NCBI RefSeq assembly: GCF_018492665.1
Contig: NZ_JAFVME010000005.1
Span: forward strand, 372,001 to 436,000
Source of the DNA: Pedobacter sp. B4-66
Lineage (GTDB): Bacteria; Bacteroidota; Bacteroidia; Sphingobacteriales; Sphingobacteriaceae
Reading direction: 5' to 3'
Length of the DNA: 64,000 bases
Shown here in pieces: positions 26,090 to 35,120 of the stretch. The position numbers and the translations under genes were made by a program. Each line of letters opens with the position of its first letter. The stretch's first letter is position 1. The notes under the pieces were generated by a model. The model had not been told where the DNA came from and did not search any database. It was given only the letters and a program-made list of their open reading frames with translations.

Positions 26090-28903
26090 ATGAAAAAACT
26101 TTTCCTTCTTGATGGCATGGCGCTTATTTACCGGGCTCACTTTGCACTAAGTAAAAACCCAAGGTTTACCTCTACAGGAGTGAATACCTCGGCAGTTATG
26201 GGCTTTACAAATACTTTACTGGAAGTACTTAAAAAGGAAAAGCCAACGCATATAGCGGTTGTATTTGATACAGAAGCACCCACTGAAAGACATATAGAGT
26301 TTGAAGCATATAAAGCTCATAGGGAATCAATGCCTGAGGACCTTTCTGCTGCGCTTCCTTATATTTTTAAACTGATAGAGGGTTTTAATATTCCGGTAAT
26401 TACAAAAGATGGATATGAGGCTGATGATATCATTGGAACTTTAGCTAAAGAAGCTGAGAAAGCTGGTTTTCAGGTGTATTGTATGACTCCTGATAAGGAT
26501 TTTGCACAGTTAGTGTCTGAAAATATCTTCATTTATAAACCCGCCAGAATGGGTAATGATATGGAGATTTTAGGTGTAAAAGAAGTGTTGGCTAAATGGG
26601 AGATCGAGAACGTTAAGCAGGTAATTGATATCCTTGGTTTGTGGGGTGATGCGGTTGATAATATTCCTGGGATTCCTGGAATTGGAGAAAAAACGGCTAA
26701 GTCGTTAATTAAGCAATACGGTTCTGTAGAAAATATTATTGCAAACTCACATGAGCTTAAAGGAAAGCAGCGTGAGAATGTAGAGACCTATGCCGAGCAG
26801 GGAATGATCTCTAAAAAACTGGCAACCATTATACTTGATGTTCCTGTCCCTTTTGATGAAAAGGCTTTGGAACTTGAAGAACCTAGCAGAGAATTACTGG
26901 AGCCTTTGTTTGCAGAACTAGAGTTCAGGACAATCGGTAAACGTGTTTTTGGGGATGGATTTAGTGTAAACGAAGGTAAAACCGGGGGATCACAACAAAT
27001 TGATCTTTTTGGTAACGCGGTAGATCAACCTGAAAGCAAATCGAAGCCGACAGTTGCGGTTTCGGAAGTGTTTGAGCAAGTTGTGGCATCCAAAACCATT
27101 GAAAATACTGAACACGACTATAAATTAGTAAATACTCCGGAGCTTTATAAGGAGCTTGTAGCATTACTCTTAAAGCAGGAAAGTATTTCATTCGATACTG
27201 AAACAACAGGTACTGATGCGAATCTTGCAGACCTTGTAGGAATGTCATTTAGCATAAAGCCAGGTGAGGGTTATTATATTCCGGTACCTGCTGAAAGAGC
27301 AGATGCTCAGTCTATAGTTGAAGAATTTAGGCCAGTTTTTGAAAATGAAAATATTGCCAAAATAGGTCAGAACATTAAATACGATATGCTTGTATTAAAA
27401 TGGTATGATGTATCGGTAAAAGGGAAACTATTTGATACCATGCTTGCGCATTATTTGATTGATCCTGATACACGTCATAATATGGATGTGCTGGCTGAAA
27501 ACTATTTGAGTTATTCGCCCATTTCAATAACTAAGCTTATTGGTGCTAAAGGGAAGTCGCAAGGAAATATGCGCGATGTTCCTGTTGAGCAGGTGGTAGA
27601 TTATGCTGCAGAAGATGCAGACATAACCTTACAGCTTGCTAATGTGTTTAAACCATTGCTGCAACAACTCAACGCGGAGAAACTTGCCACAGAAGTTGAA
27701 AATCCTTTGATTTATGTGCTTGCAGATATTGAAAAGGAGGGAGTTAGGATCGATATGGATACCTTGATTAACTATTCAAAGGAACTTGAGCTGGACATCA
27801 GAAAGTTTGAGCAAAATGTTTATGATAAATGCGGTATTAAGTTCAATTTGGCATCACCAAAGCAACTTGGAGAGGTTCTTTTTGATAAGTTGCAGTTAGA
27901 CCCTAAAGCAAAAAAAACAAAGACAGGTCAATACCAAACCGGTGAGGATGTGTTATTAGCGCTTGCTCATAAAAGCGATATTGTTCAGGATATTTTAGAT
28001 TTCAGACAGTTGCAAAAATTGAAGTCTACGTACGTTGATGCATTGCCATTGCTTGTTAATCCTAAAACTGGGCGTGTTCATACTTCATACAATCAGGCTG
28101 TTGCCGCAACAGGAAGGTTAAGTTCAAATAATCCAAACTTACAGAATATTCCTATCCGTACAGAAAGGGGTAGGGAGGTGCGCAAAGCATTTATTGCAAG
28201 AGATGCCGACCATGTTTTGCTATCTGCGGATTATTCTCAGATAGAGCTTCGTATTATCGCTGAGATCAGTAAAGAAGAAAATATGCTGGATGCTTTTAAT
28301 AAAGGTATTGATATTCACACTGCTACAGCGGCAAAAGTATATGGTATTTCAATTGAAGAAGTTGATTCTACACAGCGTAGAAATGCAAAGGCAGTAAACT
28401 TTGGGATTATCTATGGTCAATCGGCTTTTGGCTTATCACAAAATTTGGGTATTCCACGTAAAGAAGCTGCTGCGATTATTGATCAGTATTTTGAGCAATA
28501 TCCGGGCATTAAAAAGTATATGTCTGATACGATGAATTTTGCGCGTGAGAATGGATTTGTAGAAACTATTCTAGGCAGAAGAAGGTATTTAAGAGATATC
28601 AATTCGGCCAATCAAACTGTACGTGGTTTTGCTGAGCGAAATGCGATCAATGCACCTATACAGGGTTCTGCTGCAGATATGATTAAAGTAGCAATGATTA
28701 ACATCCATAAGGACATTCATGATCAGAAACTTCAATCAAAAATGACGATGCAAGTGCATGATGAGTTGGTTTTTGATGTGTTAAGGACTGAGGTTGAAGC
28801 GATGAAAAAGATTATTTCTCATAGGATGAAGACAGCTATTAAAACGACTGTTCCAATTGAAGTAGAGATTGGTGAGGGAGATAACTGGTTAGCTGCCCAT
28901 TAA
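26090..28903 (+). CDS. polA: DNA polymerase I
   Basis: Protein of 937 residues. The N-terminal 5'-3' exonuclease (about 1-290) has LLDGMALIYRAH and YEADDIIGTLA. The 3'-5' exonuclease domain retains its acidic residues (FDTETTG, GQNIKYDML, YAAEDADIT), so proofreading looks intact, unlike in Taq and Bacillus enzymes. The polymerase domain has motif A DYSQIELRIIA, motif B RRNAKAVNFGIIYG and motif C QVHDELVFDV. The start is ATG 26090; the TTG at 26075 adds five unconserved residues. A near-consensus box TAACTTTC (26056-26063) may be the promoter. Confidence 0.96.
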   Translation: MKKLFLLDGMALIYRAHFALSKNPRFTSTGVNTSAVMGFTNTLLEVLKKEKPTHIAVVFDTEAPTERHIEFEAYKAHRESMPEDLSAALPYIFKLIEGFNIPVITKDGYEADDIIGTLAKEAEKAGFQVYCMTPDKDFAQLVSENIFIYKPARMGNDMEILGVKEVLAKWEIENVKQVIDILGLWGDAVDNIPGIPGIGEKTAKSLIKQYGSVENIIANSHELKGKQRENVETYAEQGMISKKLATIILDVPVPFDEKALELEEPSRELLEPLFAELEFRTIGKRVFGDGFSVNEGKTGGSQQIDLFGNAVDQPESKSKPTVAVSEVFEQVVASKTIENTEHDYKLVNTPELYKELVALLLKQESISFDTETTGTDANLADLVGMSFSIKPGEGYYIPVPAERADAQSIVEEFRPVFENENIAKIGQNIKYDMLVLKWYDVSVKGKLFDTMLAHYLIDPDTRHNMDVLAENYLSYSPISITKLIGAKGKSQGNMRDVPVEQVVDYAAEDADITLQLANVFKPLLQQLNAEKLATEVENPLIYVLADIEKEGVRIDMDTLINYSKELELDIRKFEQNVYDKCGIKFNLASPKQLGEVLFDKLQLDPKAKKTKTGQYQTGEDVLLALAHKSDIVQDILDFRQLQKLKSTYVDALPLLVNPKTGRVHTSYNQAVAATGRLSSNNPNLQNIPIRTERGREVRKAFIARDADHVLLSADYSQIELRIIAEISKEENMLDAFNKGIDIHTATAAKVYGISIEEVDSTQRRNAKAVNFGIIYGQSAFGLSQNLGIPRKEAAAIIDQYFEQYPGIKKYMSDTMNFARENGFVETILGRRRYLRDINSANQTVRGFAERNAINAPIQGSAADMIKVAMINIHKDIHDQKLQSKMTMQVHDELVFDVLRTEVEAMKKIISHRMKTAIKTTVPIEVEIGEGDNWLAAH

Positions 28904-28921
28904 TCTCTTAACTTATAAAAG

Positions 28922-28957
28922 GCCCCGTTAACATGATTTTTCATATTAACGGGGCTT
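28922..28957. terminator. Terminator between polA and ybaB
   Basis: Stem GCCCCGTTAA / TTAACGGGGC (28922-28931 / 28946-28955), continued inward by ATGA/TCAT, flanked by AAAAG and TTTG, between convergent genes. Confidence 0.85.
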
Positions 28958-28963
28958 TGTATT

Positions 28964-29269
28964 TTACTGACCAAACATTCCGCCCAATCCACCAAACATA
29001 TCTTTGGTTGCTGCTTGCATTTCGGTAGCGCTAACCTGATCTGCTTGTGTTAATGCCTTATTGATAGCTGTTAATAGCAATTCTTCAAGCTCTTCTCTGT
29101 CCGCTTGTTTGTGGAATTCTTCACTGATTTCTACTGCCGTGATTGCTTTGTTTGCAGTTGCAGTAACACGTATTGCTCCACCTTCAACTTCTCCAAAAAC
29201 AGAAATTGTATCTAATCTTTTTTTTATTTCATCAGCCTTCTGCTGGGCTGCCATTAATTTATCGAACAT
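28964..29269 (-). CDS. ybaB: YbaB/EbfC family nucleoid-associated protein
   Basis: Protein of 101 residues. The N-terminal helix MFDKLMAAQQKADEIKKRL, the central VEGGAIRVTATANKAITAVEIS strands and the Gly/Met-rich tail FGGLGGMFG match the small DNA-binding YbaB/EbfC family, which forms tweezer-like dimers. In many bacteria it sits with dnaX-recR; here it lies between polA and a peptidase gene. A box with one mismatch (TAATTTCG) precedes it on the minus strand. Confidence 0.88.
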   Translation of the reverse strand: MFDKLMAAQQKADEIKKRLDTISVFGEVEGGAIRVTATANKAITAVEISEEFHKQADREELEELLLTAINKALTQADQVSATEMQAATKDMFGGLGGMFGQ

Positions 29270-29345
29270 AAGTTGTTGTTTTTATTATAAAACGAAATTA
29301 AGCGAATTTGGTTTAAAGTAAAGCCAATAAAATGAAAAATAGGGG

Positions 29346-30494
29346 TTATTTGTTCATTAATGCCGCGTTGAAATCAACAAAGAGCTTGAAGAGGTCCTGG
29401 TATTCTGTTAAAGGAAGGGTTTTAGCCCGGTCATAAATGTCGTGGTATGCATCGATTCCTCCGGTAGTATAAATAAAGAATGCAGGAACATTCTTTTCTG
29501 TAAAAAAGTAGTGGTCACTGTTAGCTGCCTTACCTCTTGAATTGATTTTTACAAGGTATTTTTTATTGTCGTTAAGCTGATTTAGTATTGAAAACTCTTT
29601 AGGATGAATGGTTGCATTTACTACAGTAATGCCTGTTTGACCAGTACCCACCATGTCTACATTGATTAAAAATCTAATCTTTTCAAGAGGCAGGAGCGGG
29701 TGTTCTGTGAAATACTTAGAGCCAAGTAATCCTGCTTCTTCCCCGGCAAAGCAAATAAATGCAATAGTGTAGGGCTGGGGATTAGCGGCGTAATACTTTG
29801 CAAGTGACAATAGAAGGGAAATTCCGCTTGCATTGTCATTGGCTCCTGGGAAATATGTTTTGCTACCCATTCCGCCTAAATGGTCGTAATGTGCTGTAAT
29901 AACTAATACTGAGTCTGGTTTTTCTGTTCCCTTTACTATTCCACAGATATTGGCAGCATTAAATTCAGGAATAAATGAATTTTCAATGTTGATTTCAAAG
30001 TTAATAGGGTAACCTTTTATCGCTTTTTTATTTATTTGTATGCCAGTGAAATCATCTTGGAGAATGGCTGGAGACCAGGTAAGTTTATCCTTAAGTACAG
30101 CAACTACGCGCTGGCTAGTGTCGGCAAAAGTAATGCTGTCTTTTTGTTCAAATTTCCCCTTGGCGATTTTTCCGATGCTTTGGGGCATTACAATAAAATC
30201 TTTACCGGGGCTAAGTTTTTTACCATTAATGGTAACCCGCATCTTTCCAGGAAAGGTGTTAACGGGATAAGAAAATGGCTGTTTAAAATCAGCTCCGCTC
30301 ATTGGGCTGAGTCCGTAGGACTTAAAAGCAGAAGAAATAAAATCTGCTGCTTTGTCCATTCCATTATTGGTATAACCCCTTCCCCACATGGCTTTTGAAG
30401 TAAGTTCCTTTACCATTTTACGGGTATTGTGGATGTTCTGTGAAAGAACAGGACCAGCAACAAAAAGAAATAATATTAATAAATACTTTTTCAT
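29346..30494 (-). CDS. Secreted M28-family zinc peptidase
   Basis: Protein of 382 residues with a signal peptide (1-18, ending VLSQ). The two-zinc catalytic domain of the M28 aminopeptidases is complete: TAHYDHLGG (first His), GANDNASGI (bridging Asp), AGEEAGLLGS (catalytic Glu and ligand Glu), NVDMVG (Asp) and a final SDHYFF (His). The N-terminal half (about 40-150) holds a possible inserted PA-like domain. Likely a periplasmic or extracellular aminopeptidase or glutamyl cyclase-like enzyme; the substrate is not evident. Monocistronic. Confidence 0.88.
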   Translation of the reverse strand: MKKYLLILFLFVAGPVLSQNIHNTRKMVKELTSKAMWGRGYTNNGMDKAADFISSAFKSYGLSPMSGADFKQPFSYPVNTFPGKMRVTINGKKLSPGKDFIVMPQSIGKIAKGKFEQKDSITFADTSQRVVAVLKDKLTWSPAILQDDFTGIQINKKAIKGYPINFEINIENSFIPEFNAANICGIVKGTEKPDSVLVITAHYDHLGGMGSKTYFPGANDNASGISLLLSLAKYYAANPQPYTIAFICFAGEEAGLLGSKYFTEHPLLPLEKIRFLINVDMVGTGQTGITVVNATIHPKEFSILNQLNDNKKYLVKINSRGKAANSDHYFFTEKNVPAFFIYTTGGIDAYHDIYDRAKTLPLTEYQDLFKLFVDFNAALMNK

Positions 30495-30605
30495 AATAAC
30501 CGCAAAGAGAATTTCAATATAGGGCTAAACTTACGGAAAGTTTAAATTTTGTGAGTTTAAAACACATATCAAACAAGATTGTTATAGTTTGATTAATTGA
30601 AACTT

Positions 30606-31808
30606 ATGGACGTTCGGTCAAATGAGCCGTTTTGGCTGGTAAAAAATGGGATAATCCATTCCTATCCGTCCTTAAGGACAGATTCGAGTTGCGACGTGTT
30701 GGTCGTTGGCGGAGGAATTACAGGTGCCTTGATGGCACATGCTTGTGTAACTAACGGGTATGAAACTATATTAATTGATAAGAGAGAGATTGCTAACGGG
30801 AGTACTTCTGCTACCACATCTATGCTTCAATATGAAATTGATATTCCATTATATAAATTGAAGGAATTGATAGGAGAGCAGGGAGCAATAGCGAGCTATC
30901 TAGCATGCAGAGATTCTATTTATAAGTTGGAAAGCCTTGTGAAAGAGATTGACTCGCTATGTGGATTTAAAAAAAAGGAATCTCTTTATTTTGCTGGGAA
31001 GAGTAAAGATGTTAAATGGTTAAAACGGGAATATGAAGAACGTAAATCGGCAGGTATTGAGGTGAAATGGCTAGATAAAAAGGAAATAAGGACTATTTAT
31101 GGCGTTGATGCTGAAGGGGCAATTCTATCTGCAGATGGGGCAAGTGTGGATGCGTTTTGTTTAACCCATGATTTGCTGCACTATAATTCTAAAAGAGGAT
31201 TGAGCGTATTTGATAAAACTGAACTTAAAAAAGTAAGCTATGAAAAAAACTTTGTAAAGATCAGGTTAAGTACAGAGGCTGAAATTACTTCCAGACATAT
31301 TATCTATTGCACGGGATATGAAACTCAAAATATGATGCCCGAGAAGATAGTGCAATTAAAAAGCACTTATGCAATGGTTAGTGAAAAGGGAGATCGACAC
31401 TCTGAAGCATGTGCAGAAACTTTGTTTTGGAATACGGATTCCCCGTATTTATACATGAGGACAACAGCAGACGGAAGACTTCTTGTGGGCGGAGAAGATG
31501 AAAATTTTAAGAATGCTCTGAGAAGAGATCTGCTTTTGAATAGAAAAAAGGAGGAATTAGAAAAAACATTAAAAAAATATTTTCCTGATAGCTCGTTCAT
31601 TGAAGATTTTTGCTGGGCGGGTACTTTTGGTGAAACTAAGGATGGTTTGCCCTATATAGGAACGCATCCTAAATACCCAAAAAGTCACTTTTTGCTTGGT
31701 TTTGGGGGCAATGGGATCACTTTTTCAGTAATAGGTATGGATATGATTATTGAGATGATGGAGGGGAGGCCCAATATTCTGTCTCATTTCTTCAGATTTG
31801 GACGTTAA
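30606..31808 (+). CDS. FAD-dependent oxidoreductase, DAO family
   Basis: Protein of 400 residues. The dinucleotide-binding motif DVLVVGGGITGALMA lies near residues 30-44 and a second FAD contact, HIIYCTGYE, near 235; SHFLLGFGGNGITFS near the C-terminus is the third DAO signature. Bacteroidota often have this oxidoreductase fused to a C-terminal Rieske domain, but here the protein ends after the FAD domain. The substrate (amino acid or amine) is unknown. The start is ATG 30606; TTG 30597 would add three residues. TATAGTTTG at about 30583 resembles a -7 box with one extra base. Confidence 0.82.
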   Translation: MDVRSNEPFWLVKNGIIHSYPSLRTDSSCDVLVVGGGITGALMAHACVTNGYETILIDKREIANGSTSATTSMLQYEIDIPLYKLKELIGEQGAIASYLACRDSIYKLESLVKEIDSLCGFKKKESLYFAGKSKDVKWLKREYEERKSAGIEVKWLDKKEIRTIYGVDAEGAILSADGASVDAFCLTHDLLHYNSKRGLSVFDKTELKKVSYEKNFVKIRLSTEAEITSRHIIYCTGYETQNMMPEKIVQLKSTYAMVSEKGDRHSEACAETLFWNTDSPYLYMRTTADGRLLVGGEDENFKNALRRDLLLNRKKEELEKTLKKYFPDSSFIEDFCWAGTFGETKDGLPYIGTHPKYPKSHFLLGFGGNGITFSVIGMDMIIEMMEGRPNILSHFFRFGR

Positions 31809-31856
31809 ATTAAGTGCAGAAAATCATTATAAAAATGTAAAAAAATTAAAAACGTA

Positions 31857-31887
31857 TTGCACAACTCGATATTTATTTAAACCTTTG
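31857..31887 (+). promoter_or_regulatory. Putative promoter of the arginine operon
   Basis: TTG (31857-31859), a 20-nt spacer and AACCTTTG (31880-31887), one mismatch to TAnnTTTG. The predicted start near 31891 gives a leader of about 265 nt before the first arg gene. Confidence 0.45.
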
Positions 31888-31924
31888 CGCCTCAACTCAT
31901 TTAAAGAATTATTATACACAGAAA

Positions 31925-32059
31925 ATGATTAAGCACGCGACCCATAAACTTTCTATTGTAGAAGCAAAAAATATTGCCTCTAGAAGTTTGTTTATTAAGC
32001 GTTTGCGACCCGTTTTTTTTGTAACCACTAATCGGCAAAATTATACGCCGAGGATTTGA
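31925..32059 (+). CDS. 44-codon leader ORF with clustered Arg codons upstream of the arg operon
   Basis: A short ORF starting ATG and ending TGA, about 34 nt after the predicted transcription start and about 96 nt before the first arg gene. Its product begins MIKHATHKLSIVEAKN and carries Arg at positions 20, 26, 28, 37 and 43, so 5 of the last 25 codons are Arg, and each uses a different codon (AGA, CGT, CGA, CGG, AGG). Its position suggests a leader peptide whose translation reports arginyl-tRNA supply. No Shine-Dalgarno sequence is seen, as is normal here. A chance ORF cannot be excluded. Confidence 0.45.
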   Translation: MIKHATHKLSIVEAKNIASRSLFIKRLRPVFFVTTNRQNYTPRI

Positions 32060-32062
32060 GTA

Positions 32063-32108
32063 AATCTCTGCGTAAAGTCTCTACGCATTTCCACAGAGGA
32101 TTGCCTCT
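32063..32108 (+). promoter_or_regulatory. Mutually exclusive hairpins in the arg leader, putative attenuator
   Basis: TGCGTA (32069-32074) can pair with TACGCA (32082-32087), enclosed by CTCTG (32066-32070) with CAGAG (32094-32098) and AAT/ATT. Alternatively AGAGG (32095-32099) pairs with CCTCT (32104-32108) around an ATTG loop. The two folds share 32095-32098 and exclude each other. No U-run follows, so control would more likely be translational or Rho-dependent than by intrinsic termination. Confidence 0.4.
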
Positions 32109-32155
32109 CAAAAAACAATTAATCAGAACATTTATTTTTTTTCGTTAACATATTA

Positions 32156-32866
32156 ATGAATATCAACGATTTTATAGTGCAAGTTGCACTTCCTGAACAT
32201 CGTGCCTTTGCAGAAGAAATTTGCGAAGAAATGGCAGAATCGGCAAAAGCTCGAGGTACAGGTATCGCTAAACGCTCTCCGGAGTATGTAGCAAATAAAA
32301 TGTCAGATGGGAAGGCCGTAATAGCTTTTCATAAGGATGGCTCGTGGGCAGGATTTTGCTATATAGAAACCTGGACACATGGACAATTTGTAGCCAATTC
32401 AGGCTTAATAGTTAGTCCTAAGTATAGAAAAGCAGGACTTGCTCATGCTATTAAAGAAAAGATTTTTGATCTCTCAAGACAAAAATATCCTAAAGCAAAA
32501 ATATTTGGTTTAACTACAGGACTAGCTGTAATGAAAATCAATTCGGATTTGGGGTATGAACCTGTAACTTATTCAGAGCTTACCCAGGATGAAGAATTTT
32601 GGAAAGGTTGTCAAAGCTGCGTGAACTTCGAAATTTTAAAGATGAAGGAACGTAAGAATTGTATGTGTACTGCAATGTTATATGATCCAGTGGAACAAAA
32701 ACATGATGTTGCTAAGAAATTTGCAGAAGAATTACACAAAAAACCTAAACTTTATGAGCGTTTTATGCGTATTAAGCAGCGTTTGGTGCTTAGCTCAACA
32801 TCAAGACCTCATAATAAGGGAGGGTTGAAATCCCTATTTTTAATGTTTACCGTTTTATTTAAATAG
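32156..32866 (+). CDS. GNAT N-acyltransferase at the head of the arginine operon
   Basis: Protein of 236 residues with a GNAT core in the first 170 residues (SGLIVSPKYRKAGLAHAIKEKIF is the acyl-CoA-binding region, IFGLTTGLAVMKINSDLGYEPV the conserved C-terminal strand) and a Lys-rich tail. No argA or argJ is in the cluster, so this protein is the probable enzyme that acylates glutamate at the first step; whether it uses acetyl- or succinyl-CoA is not visible. It lies 11 nt before argG. Confidence 0.8.
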   Translation: MNINDFIVQVALPEHRAFAEEICEEMAESAKARGTGIAKRSPEYVANKMSDGKAVIAFHKDGSWAGFCYIETWTHGQFVANSGLIVSPKYRKAGLAHAIKEKIFDLSRQKYPKAKIFGLTTGLAVMKINSDLGYEPVTYSELTQDEEFWKGCQSCVNFEILKMKERKNCMCTAMLYDPVEQKHDVAKKFAEELHKKPKLYERFMRIKQRLVLSSTSRPHNKGGLKSLFLMFTVLFK

Positions 32867-32877
32867 CTGTTATAAAG

Positions 32878-34071
32878 ATGAAGAAGAAAGTTGTTTTAGC
32901 ATTTAGCGGAGGTTTGGATACCTCATTTTGCTGTATTTATTTAGCACAGGATCGTGGATTAGAAGTGCATTCTGTTATTATAAATACTGGTGGTTTTTCT
33001 GATGAAGAATTAGAGGAAATAGAAAAACGTGCTTATGCTTTAGGTGTTGTTTCTCATGCTGTGGTTGATGAGACCACAAACTATTATGACAGCTGTATTA
33101 AATATTTGGTTTTCGGCAATGTATTGAAAAATGCAACTTATCCATTATCGGTAAGTGCTGAACGTGTAAGTCAGGCAACTGCAATTGCAAACTACGTTAA
33201 GAAAATAGGTGCTGATTACGTCGCTCATGGAAGTACAGGAGCAGGTAACGATCAGGTTCGTTTTGATATGATTTTTAATATCATCATCCCGAATGTAGAA
33301 ATCATCACTCCTATTAGAGATTTGAAGTTATCCCGCGAAGCGGAAATAGAATATTTGAGCAATCATGGTGTTCATTATAGTGCAGAAAAAGCTAGATATT
33401 CTATCAACAAAGGCTTATGGGGAACATCTGTTGGTGGAAAAGAAACTTTAACTTCTAACGAGACATTACCAGAAGAAGCATGGCCAACTCAGATTTCTGT
33501 AACTGAGCCACGCAAGCTTACCTTGACTTTTGCAAAAGGTGAATTGGTAGGTATTGATGGTGAAACTTTTGAGTCGGTTAGAGCAATTCAAAAATTACAG
33601 GCAATTGCACAGCCTTATGGTATTGGAAGAGATATCCATGTTGGCGATACTATTATAGGAATTAAAGGGCGTGTGGGTTTTGAAGCTGCGGCTCCAATGG
33701 TGATTATTAAAGCTCACCACACGCTTGAAAAACATACTTTAACGAAATGGCAACTTTCTTGGAAAGAGCAATTGTCTTCTTTCTATGGTAACTGGTTGCA
33801 CGAAGGTCAATTCCATGATCCTATTATGCGTAACATTGAGGCATTTTTAGCAGATACTCAGAAAACTGTAAGTGGAGATGTATTTGTTGAATTATTACCT
33901 TATCGTTTCAATATTATTGGGATTGAATCAGAACATGATTTGATGAGCAATAAATTCGGTAGCTACGGTGAAATGAACAACGCATGGAGCGGCGAAGATG
34001 TTAAAGGTTTTTCAAAGATTTTTGGTAACCAGGTAATGATCTGGCATAAAGTAAATAATCATGAAGATTAA
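32878..34071 (+). CDS. argG: Argininosuccinate synthase
   Basis: Protein of 397 residues. The ATP-binding P-loop LAFSGGLDTSFC is near the N-terminus and HGSTGAGNDQVRF carries the aspartate/citrulline-binding residues. It joins citrulline and aspartate with ATP. The gene overlaps argC by 11 nt, so the two are translationally coupled. Second structural gene of the arg operon. Confidence 0.95.
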   Translation: MKKKVVLAFSGGLDTSFCCIYLAQDRGLEVHSVIINTGGFSDEELEEIEKRAYALGVVSHAVVDETTNYYDSCIKYLVFGNVLKNATYPLSVSAERVSQATAIANYVKKIGADYVAHGSTGAGNDQVRFDMIFNIIIPNVEIITPIRDLKLSREAEIEYLSNHGVHYSAEKARYSINKGLWGTSVGGKETLTSNETLPEEAWPTQISVTEPRKLTLTFAKGELVGIDGETFESVRAIQKLQAIAQPYGIGRDIHVGDTIIGIKGRVGFEAAAPMVIIKAHHTLEKHTLTKWQLSWKEQLSSFYGNWLHEGQFHDPIMRNIEAFLADTQKTVSGDVFVELLPYRFNIIGIESEHDLMSNKFGSYGEMNNAWSGEDVKGFSKIFGNQVMIWHKVNNHED

Positions 34072-35032
34072 AGCAGGTATAGTTGGGGGTGCAGGATACA
34101 CTGGAGGCGAAATGCTTCGTATTCTTGTGAACCATCCAACTGTTGATATTGTATTTGTACATAGTAACAGTAATGCGGGAAACCTTATTTCTGATGTACA
34201 TACAGATTTGTTTGGTGATACAGACTTGCGTTTTACAGGTGAATTATCATCAGAAATTGATGTCTTGTTTCTTTGTGTAGGTCATGGTGATGCCAAGAAG
34301 TTTTTAGATGCGAATACCATTGATAGTCGCATTAAAATAATTGACTTGAGTCAGGATTTCAGATTGAAAGTTAATGCAGGAAGCAAATGGGTGTATGGTT
34401 TGCCGGAATTAAACCGTGAAGCAATACAAAAGGCAAGTTATATTGCTAATCCAGGTTGTTTTGCTACCTGTATTCAATTGGGATTATTGCCTTTGGCATC
34501 AAAAGGTTTGTTGAGTAGTGAAGTGCATATCAATGCAACAACCGGATCAACCGGAGCTGGACAAAGCCTGGCTTCAACCTCTCATTTTAGCTGGCGTAAC
34601 AACAACCTGTCGGTGTATAAAGCTTTTGAACATCAGCATCTTAATGAGATAGGTGAGAGTTTAAAACAACTAGAGCCAGGGTTTAATGAAGTTTTAAACT
34701 TTATTCCTCAGCGTGGTGATTTTACCAGAGGTATTTTGGCAGCAATGTATCTAGAGAGCGATTTAACTGCTGAAGAGGCGCAGCGCATATATGAGGATTT
34801 TTATGCGACGCATCCTTTTACTCATGTAAGCAAAAGAAACATCGACTTAAAGCAGGTCGTAAATACCAACAAGGGTTTAGTACATGTAGAGAAACATGGC
34901 AGTAAACTTTTTATTGTAAGCATCATCGATAATTTGCTAAAAGGAGCAAGCGGGCAGGCGGTACAAAATATGAATTTGATATTTGGGTTAGAAGAGGGTA
35001 CAGGACTCCGGCTTAAAGCAGCTGGATTTTAA
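34061..35032 (+). CDS. argC: N-acetyl-gamma-glutamyl-phosphate reductase
   Basis: Protein of 323 residues. The NADP-binding motif GIVGGAGYTGGE (6-17) and the catalytic C133 in IANPGCFATC are both present. It reduces N-acyl-glutamyl phosphate to the semialdehyde, the third step of ornithine synthesis. The start ATG overlaps the argG 3' end by 11 nt. A REP-like palindrome separates it from argD. Confidence 0.94.
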   Translation: MKIKAGIVGGAGYTGGEMLRILVNHPTVDIVFVHSNSNAGNLISDVHTDLFGDTDLRFTGELSSEIDVLFLCVGHGDAKKFLDANTIDSRIKIIDLSQDFRLKVNAGSKWVYGLPELNREAIQKASYIANPGCFATCIQLGLLPLASKGLLSSEVHINATTGSTGAGQSLASTSHFSWRNNNLSVYKAFEHQHLNEIGESLKQLEPGFNEVLNFIPQRGDFTRGILAAMYLESDLTAEEAQRIYEDFYATHPFTHVSKRNIDLKQVVNTNKGLVHVEKHGSKLFIVSIIDNLLKGASGQAVQNMNLIFGLEEGTGLRLKAAGF

Positions 35033-35074
35033 TTTGTATTTAACCCTTTTCCATTTAACCCATGCTATTGTGAG

Positions 35075-35095
35075 ATCCTGAACTAAATTCAGGAT
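35075..35095. repeat. REP-like palindrome ATCCTGAA-TTCAGGAT
   Basis: Perfect 8-bp inverted repeat (35075-35082 / 35088-35095) with a 5-nt loop, followed by GACG. The GAGATCCTGAA...TTCAGGATGACG pattern recalls repeats dispersed through Bacteroidota genomes. It lies in the only wide gap inside the arg operon, between argC and argD. Confidence 0.6.
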
Positions 35096-35120
35096 GACGT
35101 AAAGCAAAAAAAAATAAAAA

